From assembly GCA_944322945.1 (NCBI GenBank), contig CALUQN010000003.1, positions 62,001 through 126,000 of the forward strand: a stretch of DNA of 64,000 nucleotides, given 5' to 3'. The DNA comes from Candidatus Gastranaerophilales bacterium (lineage in GTDB: Bacteria > Cyanobacteriota > Vampirovibrionia > Gastranaerophilales > Gastranaerophilaceae). The notes beneath the pieces were generated by a model that did not search any database, was not told the origin of the DNA, and saw only the letters and a list, made by a program, of their open reading frames with translations. Every line of letters begins with the position of its first letter. Position 1 is the stretch's first letter. This document shows positions 57,780-64,000 of this stretch, in pieces. The position numbers and the translations under genes are program-made.

Positions 57780-60173
57780 GTGGAAAATCTTGAGCAAATC
57801 AGAACTGCAATAGAACTTGAGGTTAAGCACAGATACATTGATATCCGAGGCAAAAAACAAACCTTTTCTTCATTTATAAAGAACGAAGCGCTCAAGATGT
57901 ACAAACTAACTAACAAATCACCCCGCTGGGAGATTATTGCAGAAATCTTTGCCCACTATCCATGTGATAGCGTACAAGGACGCCGCCGCGCCATAGAAAG
58001 GCTCATTAAAGTCATACAATCCGAAATTAAAACAAAAAATTCACCTGAAAAAAAAGAGGAAAATCCAAAATCAAAACCTTTTTCAACCGACCCGGCAGAA
58101 ATCGAGGTTATGTATGTAAAAGGCGTCGGTCCAAAACTGGCTTATAAATTAAATAAAATCGGAATTTTTACAGCGCAGGATTTGATAATGTATTTTCCAA
58201 AGCGCCATATTGATTACTCTGCAAGAACACTCATCAGAGACTTAAAAGAAGGCGAAAATACAACAATTTTCGGATATATCAAATCTGTTTCAGCATTTAA
58301 CTCAAAAAATAATCTGTCTGTCGTAAAAGTTGTCATATCTGATGAAACAGGCACACTTGAACTCGGATTTTTTCAAGCAAAATCAAACAGATTTATACTG
58401 GAAAGGATTAAAGCCCAATTTCCGCTGCACGCCGGTATAATGGTTTCCGGCAAAGTCAAGCTCAACAACTACAACAAAAAACTCACAATTGACAAGCCAT
58501 CATACTCGATTATGACCGGTGAATTTCTTGAAGACAGTTCAAAGAATCTTAATATAGCAAGAATTGTGCCGATTTATACTGTTACGGAAGATTTGAGCAT
58601 TAAAACGCTAAGACGAGCAATTTTTAATGCAATAGAACTCTACAAAGACAAAATTCCAAACATTCTGCCGCCTGATATGATGCAAAAGCACGGAATTTTG
58701 GACAAAAATATTGCAATCCGGCAAATACACTTTCCGGAAACTCAGGAAATGCTGGAGCGTGCCCGTTTCAGCCTGATTTTTGAAGAACTGTTTCTTGTTC
58801 AATTAAAACTCGTCAGACTCCGCGAAAACGCGCGACACAACAACTCTTCACTTGCGCTGCACGTTCAGCAGAACGGACTTGTAAAACAATTCATAAACAA
58901 CCTGCCGTTTGAGCTAACAAGCGGACAGAAAAAAGCAGTAAACGAAATCTTGGCAGATATGACATCTGAAGAACCGATGCAAAGACTTCTTCAAGGTGAC
59001 GTCGGGAGCGGAAAAACTGTTGTTGCAACCATTATGCTTCTTGCGGCTGTAGAGAACGGCTACCAAGGCGCAATTATGGCACCTACGGAAATTCTTGCAC
59101 AGCAGCACTACAATAATCTTGTCCAATGGCTCACTCCAATGGGTTTGAGCGTCGGGCTCTTCTTAGGTTCACAAGGCAAAAAAGTCCGTAATGAAATGCT
59201 CACAAACCTCAAAAACGGCCAAATGCACATCGCAGTCGGAACTCACGCACTTATACAAGATACAGTTGACTTTGCAAACCTTGGTGCAATTGTGGTTGAT
59301 GAACAGCACAGATTCGGGGTTAAACAGCGTAATATTTTGAGGAAAAAATCACATAATCCGCAAATGCTCACAATGACAGCAACACCTATTCCCAGAACAT
59401 TGGCACTGACCGTACACGGCGATTTAGACCTGACTATTATTGATGAACTGCCAAAAGGTCGTCTGCCTATCAAAACAAGCCTTACAAGCTCGCACAGAGG
59501 GGTCTATGAGCTTATAAAAACAGAAGTCAATTCAGGAAGACAAGCCTACATTGTGTACCCGCTTATTGATGAAAGTGAAACGCTTTCTGCAAAAGCAGCT
59601 ACCATTGAAGCAGAGAAACTCCAAACCGAAATTTTTCCGCAACTCAAAATCGGACTTCTGCACGGTAAACTTAAAAACGATGAAAAAGAACAGGTTATGG
59701 CAGACTTCAAAAATAAAAAATACGATATACTGGTCTCGACAACAGTAGTAGAAGTCGGCGTCGACGTTCCTAATGCAACGGTTATGGTTATAGAAAACGC
59801 AGAACGCTTTGGGCTTTCGCAGCTCCACCAGCTCAGAGGACGTGTCGGCAGAAGCGCTCTGCAATCCTATTGCGTGCTTGTTTCAGCGTCTAAATCACAA
59901 GAAACCAAGGAGCGGCTCAACATAATGACGCAGACAAACGACGGTTTTGTTATTGCAGAAAAAGACTTGCAGCTTCGCGGGCCCGGAGAATTTCTCGGAA
60001 CGCGCCAGAGCGGACTGCCTGATTTGATAATTTCCGACATAGTGCGGGACGCAAAAATCCTTGAGCTTGCTCGCAATGAGGCTATTGATTTCATAAAAAC
60101 CCGTGATATGACAGCTTATCCGGCATTGAATTCAGCCACATCCCTACAGTTATTCAGCGGTTTAGACGTTTGA
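57780..60173 (+). CDS. recG: ATP-dependent DNA helicase RecG
   Basis: 797 residues from a GTG at 57780. About 100 N-terminal residues are extra compared with E. coli RecG (693), then the wedge/OB domain begins (KGVGPKLAYKLNKIGIFTAQDLIMYFPKRHIDY). Helicase motifs: GDVGSGKT near 407, APTEILAQQHY, DEQHRFG near 508, TATPIPRTL, and QLRGRVGRS. It reverses stalled forks and processes recombination branches. An N-terminal extension is also typical of cyanobacterial RecG. Directly behind the cyclase gene, likely co-transcribed. Confidence 0.96.
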   Translation: MENLEQIRTAIELEVKHRYIDIRGKKQTFSSFIKNEALKMYKLTNKSPRWEIIAEIFAHYPCDSVQGRRRAIERLIKVIQSEIKTKNSPEKKEENPKSKPFSTDPAEIEVMYVKGVGPKLAYKLNKIGIFTAQDLIMYFPKRHIDYSARTLIRDLKEGENTTIFGYIKSVSAFNSKNNLSVVKVVISDETGTLELGFFQAKSNRFILERIKAQFPLHAGIMVSGKVKLNNYNKKLTIDKPSYSIMTGEFLEDSSKNLNIARIVPIYTVTEDLSIKTLRRAIFNAIELYKDKIPNILPPDMMQKHGILDKNIAIRQIHFPETQEMLERARFSLIFEELFLVQLKLVRLRENARHNNSSLALHVQQNGLVKQFINNLPFELTSGQKKAVNEILADMTSEEPMQRLLQGDVGSGKTVVATIMLLAAVENGYQGAIMAPTEILAQQHYNNLVQWLTPMGLSVGLFLGSQGKKVRNEMLTNLKNGQMHIAVGTHALIQDTVDFANLGAIVVDEQHRFGVKQRNILRKKSHNPQMLTMTATPIPRTLALTVHGDLDLTIIDELPKGRLPIKTSLTSSHRGVYELIKTEVNSGRQAYIVYPLIDESETLSAKAATIEAEKLQTEIFPQLKIGLLHGKLKNDEKEQVMADFKNKKYDILVSTTVVEVGVDVPNATVMVIENAERFGLSQLHQLRGRVGRSALQSYCVLVSASKSQETKERLNIMTQTNDGFVIAEKDLQLRGPGEFLGTRQSGLPDLIISDIVRDAKILELARNEAIDFIKTRDMTAYPALNSATSLQLFSGLDV

Positions 60174-60394
60174 TATGTAATGTTTTGTAACAATTTACTC
60201 TAAAAATATACCATATTTTTAGAAAAAATGTTATAATATATATATAAGGGATATAAACCAGATTACACTAGAACAATAATCAACTCACAAATGCTATTGT
60301 AAAGAATTGTAACGAAATTGAACATTTCGCGCAATTATGCAAAGCGTATATACTTTATATATATAAAGCACGAATAAACCAAGGAGATGAGTTT
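60174..60394 (+). promoter_or_regulatory. Intergenic region between recG and the Gly-rich gene
   Basis: Contains a perfect 9-bp inverted repeat CTAAAAATA / TATTTTTAG (60201-60223), possibly a weak recG terminator, a TTATAATATATATAT tract at about 60230-60246 that may hold a -10 box, and a second AT-rich tract (ATACTTTATATATATAAAG) near 60350. AAGGAGATG precedes the next start. The long leader suggests regulated expression of the Gly-rich protein. Confidence 0.35.
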
Positions 60395-61738
60395 ATGGCA
60401 TTCATTCAAGCAGTAAGACCAGGCGGCTGGGGCAAGTTTAGCACACCGGCAGTAATTAACAAAACGAATATCGTCGGCAGCTTCAACAATTATGGCGGAG
60501 GCTTTGGTGTCGGTATGCCTATGTATGGCGGCGGTATGATGATGGGCGGTTGTACGATGGATTACGGATGCTATGGCGGCGGCGGAATGAAACCGTTCTG
60601 GGGTGGATTTTTAGGCGGCTTCCTTGGCGGCATACTTAACTTCTTTGGCGGAGGCGGCGGCAGTCGAGTAAGCGACGCCTCATCTGTCTACGCCTACCAG
60701 CAAGGTCCTGGAGGAGGTGGCAATGACGTTGACGGACTCCAGAAACTTCTTGGCAAGGACTATAATGTATCATTCTTGAATGGAGAATATGCTGTCAAAG
60801 ATAAAGATGGTAATATTCTGACAGGTAAAACACCTCAAGATATTATTGATCAGATTAATGGCGGCGGTACAACTACAGGTGCGGCAACACGTGTTGGAGG
60901 TTCCGGAACTGGCACTACACCTACAGGCAAAGACCAACTTGCAGAGGAATGCGCAAAATTTAATGAAAAATATACAGGTCAAGGTGCAAATCTTGAAGTA
61001 ATTACAGACCCGAATGATCCTAACAAAAATGAGTATAAATTGACATATACAACTACAGATAAGGATGGCAAACCAAAACAAGAAACAGCAACAGTAAAAA
61101 CAGTCATAGAAGCTGAAAATCTATTAAGCTCAAAGGGCATTAAACCGAGTGGCGGAACAGGAGCCGCAGGCGGAACCGGTAACCAAGGTGGTACAGGAGC
61201 TGCTGGAGGCACAGGCGGTGCTGGCGGAGCCGGTAACAAAGGCGGCGGAACAGGCACAGTATCACCGGAAGCAGACTTTGAAAAATTGCTGAATAAGTCT
61301 AAGTTCCCAGATTGGTCTTACGACCCGCAAAAAGGTCTGACTATCAATGGTAAAACTTACAAAACACCTGAAGATGCATACAAAGATCTAAAAGGATTTG
61401 ATACAGTCGGCAGCAACGGGTTTGATCTGAACGCACTGAATAATCAGGCAGTTGATGTAATTGACCACGACGATAAAGTCGGTGACATAATAGGAAAAAC
61501 TGCAACTGTATCAGGAAGCACAATGACAATTAACGGTCACACCTACGAAGTTGTATCAGGCGGCGGTGATGCAAATCACATCTACTTAAAAGATACAAAT
61601 CCAACTAAAACTGGCGCAGGTAATCAAGTATACATCCTTGAAAAAGGAGCTGACGGCAAATACAGATTAAGCCAATATGAAGATACAACAAATACAGAAG
61701 GCTATGGTATAGCAGCACACCCTGGATTTAACGCATAA
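60395..61738 (+). CDS. Glycine-rich, lineage-type protein
   Basis: 447 residues from the ATG at 60395 with AAGGAG upstream. The first 110 residues are Gly/Met/Tyr-rich (YGGGFGVGMPMYGGGMMMGG), with a small hydrophobic patch (GGFLGGFLGGILNFF). Then Thr/Lys/Asp-rich modules (NEYKLTYTTTDKDGKPK and TINGKTYKTPEDAYKDLKG) are split by a Gly-Ala-Thr linker. No signal peptide. The modules look like repeated small beta units. I know of no function. A terminator follows. Confidence 0.75.
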   Translation: MAFIQAVRPGGWGKFSTPAVINKTNIVGSFNNYGGGFGVGMPMYGGGMMMGGCTMDYGCYGGGGMKPFWGGFLGGFLGGILNFFGGGGGSRVSDASSVYAYQQGPGGGGNDVDGLQKLLGKDYNVSFLNGEYAVKDKDGNILTGKTPQDIIDQINGGGTTTGAATRVGGSGTGTTPTGKDQLAEECAKFNEKYTGQGANLEVITDPNDPNKNEYKLTYTTTDKDGKPKQETATVKTVIEAENLLSSKGIKPSGGTGAAGGTGNQGGTGAAGGTGGAGGAGNKGGGTGTVSPEADFEKLLNKSKFPDWSYDPQKGLTINGKTYKTPEDAYKDLKGFDTVGSNGFDLNALNNQAVDVIDHDDKVGDIIGKTATVSGSTMTINGHTYEVVSGGGDANHIYLKDTNPTKTGAGNQVYILEKGADGKYRLSQYEDTTNTEGYGIAAHPGFNA

Positions 61739-61756
61739 ATTTAAAAATAAACATAC

Positions 61757-61790
61757 AAAGGCGGGACTTGAAAAGGTTCCGCCTTTTTGG
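61757..61790 (+). terminator. Terminator after the Gly-rich gene
   Basis: 8-bp stem AAAGGCGG / CCGCCTTT with a 14-base loop and a T run. Confidence 0.85.
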
Positions 61791-61810
61791 TCTTATAGAA
61801 CAAAATAAAA

Positions 61811-61881
61811 CCTGTCATTCTGAGGGCTTTAGCCCGAAGAATCTCTTTTATTTAGATACTTCGCTAACGCTCAGGATGACG
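61811..61881. repeat. Dispersed hairpin repeat (MITE/REP-like)
   Basis: Starts CCTGTCATTCTGAGGG and ends CTCAGGATGACG, so its ends are inverted (GTCATTCTGAG / CTCAGGATGAC, one mismatch), with AAGAATCTC and ACTTCGCTAACG inside. The start is shared exactly with 37264-37279. No coding capacity. Confidence 0.65.
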
Positions 61882-61998
61882 CAATTTTGAAAATTTTGGG
61901 CGTGATTTGCTATGTAAAGCCCCGCATCTTTTATATTTACAAAATCCTGAAAAAATCGTATAATTGATTACACACATAAAGAAAGGAGTGTTTATTAT

Positions 61999-62436
61999 AT
62001 GGAAGATTTAAGAGTAGCAATAGGCTCAGACCACGGTGGATTTTTTTATAAACAAAAAATCATAGAATACCTGAAATCAAGAAACATCCCGTTTACGGAT
62101 GTAGGAACATACACACGTGAGGCATGCGACTACCCTAAAATTGCGCACGATGTAGCAGAACTCGTCATTTCAGGTCAGGCAAACCGCGGCATTCTCATCT
62201 GCGGAACCGGTATAGGTATGTCAATTGCTGCAAACAAAGTTCACGGTATAAGAGCTGCTCTGTGCGGAGATACATATTCTGCAAGAGTATCAAGAGCACA
62301 CAACAATGCAAATGTTTTGTGTCTTGGTGAACGTGTTATCGGTGAACACCTTGCACTTGATATCGTTGATATCTGGCTGAAATCAGCGTTTGAAGACGGC
62401 ACAAGACACGCACGCAGAGTAGGCATGATTGAGTAG
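61999..62436 (+). CDS. rpiB: Ribose-5-phosphate isomerase B
   Basis: 145 residues from the ATG at 61999 with AAAGGAG upstream. Start RVAIGSDHGGFFYKQ, central ILICGTGIGMSIAANK with the catalytic Cys, and SRAHNNANVLCLGERVIG: all RpiB motifs. It interconverts ribose-5- and ribulose-5-phosphate in the pentose phosphate pathway. rsfS follows within 20 bases, probably one transcript. Confidence 0.96.
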   Translation: MEDLRVAIGSDHGGFFYKQKIIEYLKSRNIPFTDVGTYTREACDYPKIAHDVAELVISGQANRGILICGTGIGMSIAANKVHGIRAALCGDTYSARVSRAHNNANVLCLGERVIGEHLALDIVDIWLKSAFEDGTRHARRVGMIE

Positions 62437-62454
62437 TGGCGAGGCTTGAGACAA

Positions 62455-62847
62455 GTGGAAGAATTAACCTCACATAAACTCGCTTGTATTGTTGCAAGAG
62501 TTCTTGATGACAAACTGGCAAAAGACATTACGATATTGAATATCAGTAACGTCTCGTCACTGGCAGACTTTTTTGTAATAGCCACAGCTGATTCCACTCC
62601 GCATGTAAAAGCACTGATGGAGGAAGTCAAAGACCGGATTAAGTCACTGTTTTCCAGGCTGCCTGTCAGAATGGAAAATGACGCAAAAAACCGCTGGAAT
62701 TTACTGGATTACGGCGATGTTGTTGTCCACATTCTGCACAAGGATGAGCGGGAAACCTATGCGATTGAAAAATTCTGGAGCAACGCTTTCAGCATCTCGG
62801 AAGATGAGTGGAAAGAAGCTTCCAAGGATTATTCACAATACAAATAA
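62455..62847 (+). CDS. rsfS: Ribosomal silencing factor RsfS
   Basis: 130 residues from a GTG at 62455, 10 bases after GAGG; a TTG at 62446 in the same frame lies too close to that site. Motifs ILNISNVSSLADFFVIATADSTPHVKA and RWNLLDYGDVVVHILHKDERETYAIEKFW are those of the RsfS/Iojap family. It binds L14 and blocks subunit joining when nutrients run out (established). Same transcript as rpiB, ended by the terminator at 62854. Confidence 0.93.
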   Translation: MEELTSHKLACIVARVLDDKLAKDITILNISNVSSLADFFVIATADSTPHVKALMEEVKDRIKSLFSRLPVRMENDAKNRWNLLDYGDVVVHILHKDERETYAIEKFWSNAFSISEDEWKEASKDYSQYK

Positions 62848-62853
62848 CATTTT

Positions 62854-62890
62854 AACAAGCCCTGGATTAACAGGGCTTGTTACATTTCTA
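62854..62890 (+). terminator. Terminator after rsfS
   Basis: Perfect 11-bp stem AACAAGCCCTG / CAGGGCTTGTT with a 6-base loop, followed by ACATTTCT. Confidence 0.85.
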
Positions 62891-62896
62891 AACGAT

Positions 62897-62925
62897 TTTA
62901 CAAACTTTAAAATATAGGCTAAAAT
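62897..62925 (+). promoter_or_regulatory. Promoter of a predicted leaderless mRNA (TPR gene)
   Basis: TTTACA, 17 bases, TAAAAT at 62920-62925, then exactly 6 bases to the ATG at 62932. No ribosome binding site. The best -35/-10 pair of the four leaderless cases. Confidence 0.65.
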
Positions 62926-62931
62926 ATAAGC

Positions 62932-64000
62932 ATGGAAAATACAAATAAAGATTTAGGACAAAGAATTAACGACGCCATCATGGCTATGGCAAAAGATCCG
63001 CAAAATGCGGAACACTATCACACCCTTTCAGAGCTTTATCTTGAGCAGCAGGACTATGACAAGGTTATGTCTGTTCTTGAAAGTTTGCTGACAATCCACC
63101 CGAAAGATGTTCAGGCACTTGTCGGCATGGGCACAATGTGGTTTTACGAAAAAGATTTCAGAAAATCTCTTTCCTACTACAACAAGGCGCTTGAAATTAA
63201 TCCGAAAAACTATCTGATTTATTACAATATAGGTAATGTTTTTGCGGAATGGAAAAACTTTGACAAAGCTCTGTTCTATTACAACAGAGCAATTGACCTT
63301 AATTCAACGAACCCTGAAATCTACAATGCTATTGCGCTTTTGTATTATGATGTCAACAATTACATCGAATCTAAAGCCTATTATGAAAAAGCGCTTTCCT
63401 TAGATCCTGAAAACATCACAGCGCTTGTCGATATGGGTAATGTGTGCTTCAAACTTTTTGATTACGCCACAGCTCTTGAACTTTATAAGAAAGTTTTTGT
63501 ACTGAACCCTGACAACAAAATAGTTGCAATTTGTATTGGTAATACACTTACGCTTATGAAGGAAAGAGAGCAGGCTTACAACTATTTTGAAAAAGCTCTC
63601 ACTATGGAAGGTGACAATTACAAAGCCTACATCTGTTATGCAATGGCGCTTTCTGAATTTCACGAATATGATATTGCTGTTGAGATGTACAAAAGAGCTA
63701 TCAAAACACAACCTAAGGAAATCAACGCAATTATCCTTCTGGCAAATCTTTATACAAACTTCAATCAGCTTGATATGGCAATGGATTTGTACAAAGATGC
63801 ACTTAAAATTAAACCGACAGATGCTGAAACTTATATGCTTCTTGGTAACGCCCACTATCTGAAAGGCGAAATTGAACAGGCTATCGCATCCTACAGAGCT
63901 TCAATGAAAATTGAACCTGAAAACGATGAATTTAAACTCATTTACCTGCAAATTGTTGACGAATACATAGACAAAAAACGTGCAGGAGAACTGGAGGTAC
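62932..64000 (+). CDS. Tetratricopeptide-repeat protein, 3' end outside window
   Basis: The frame is open from the ATG at 62932 to the window edge (356 codons). It holds about nine TPR units in a row, such as DYDKVMSVLESLLTIHPKDV, NFDKALFYYNRAIDLNSTNP and DYATALELYKKVFVLNPDN. The first 30 residues are a short helical cap. No signal peptide or membrane segment is visible. TPR arrays bind partner proteins; the partner is unknown. Confidence 0.9.
   Translation, partial: MENTNKDLGQRINDAIMAMAKDPQNAEHYHTLSELYLEQQDYDKVMSVLESLLTIHPKDVQALVGMGTMWFYEKDFRKSLSYYNKALEINPKNYLIYYNIGNVFAEWKNFDKALFYYNRAIDLNSTNPEIYNAIALLYYDVNNYIESKAYYEKALSLDPENITALVDMGNVCFKLFDYATALELYKKVFVLNPDNKIVAICIGNTLTLMKEREQAYNYFEKALTMEGDNYKAYICYAMALSEFHEYDIAVEMYKRAIKTQPKEINAIILLANLYTNFNQLDMAMDLYKDALKIKPTDAETYMLLGNAHYLKGEIEQAIASYRASMKIEPENDEFKLIYLQIVDEYIDKKRAGELEV

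Overview
The window holds two blocks. Positions 1 to about 33,010 are most of a tailed prophage whose left end, including any integrase, lies outside the window. From about 33,260 to 64,000 is host chromosome. The host is AT-rich and encodes homoserine kinase, part of the spc ribosomal operon with secY, a RecG with a long N-terminal extension, a CsaB-type polysaccharide pyruvyl transferase, PilZ and CHASE2-cyclase signalling proteins, and several short proteins whose N-terminus runs M-[KQR]-I-x(n)-F-x-[GA]. From memory this combination best fits a gut Gastranaerophilales (Vampirovibrionia/'Melainabacteria', non-photosynthetic relatives of Cyanobacteria). That is an inference from gene content, not a database result.

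Prophage, left to right. (1) 1-7,331: an accessory module, all on the + strand, with an N4/N6 DNA methyltransferase fragment, a C5 cytosine methyltransferase, a VRR-NUC nuclease, a possible PD-(D/E)XK protein, an ASCH-domain protein, many small unknown proteins and a LuxR-type HTH protein, closed by a terminator. (2) 7,400-14,279: a palindrome/-10 region, then small and large terminase, an HNH-like protein, portal, and a minor head protein fused to an HExxH metallopeptidase domain. (3) 14,426-22,492: scaffold, major capsid, connectors, tail tube, tail assembly chaperone with a programmed -1 frameshift (A AAA AAG), and tape measure. (4) 22,496-27,413: a tail tip of DUF2460, DUF2163, NlpC/P60 and megatron-like hub proteins in the order known from gene transfer agents. 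(5) 27,431-30,435: a diversity-generating retroelement (DGR). A tail protein ends in a 117-bp variable repeat, a template repeat follows 36 bp after its stop codon, and a DGR-type reverse transcriptase comes next. The two repeats differ at 14 positions and every one is an adenine in the template. (6) 30,455-33,008: small proteins, a possible exported moron, a candidate holin and an M15 peptidase endolysin.

Host block. Ferredoxin and thrB point left. An MnmC-like methyltransferase overlaps a FAD oxidoreductase gene. Next come a CoA-disulfide-reductase-like enzyme, an orphan sugar ABC permease, a phosphohexomutase, rpsE-rpmD-rplO-secY, a PilZ protein, a short PLP enzyme, a large lineage-type protein, a membrane glycosyltransferase-like protein, a patatin phospholipase, tRNA-Leu(UAA) with three 118-bp tandem repeats upstream of its 5' end, a csaB / sugar kinase / KDPG aldolase operon, a CHASE2 adenylate cyclase with recG, a glycine-rich protein, rpiB-rsfS and a TPR protein cut by the window end. 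Four host genes have a -10 box exactly 6 nt before the ATG and no ribosome binding site, which predicts leaderless mRNAs.

The strongest find is the DGR on a GTA-like tail tip, without a recognisable Avd gene. Other notable signals are the protease-fused head protein, the tRNA-derived tandem repeats, the possible split MnmC pair and the leaderless promoters.
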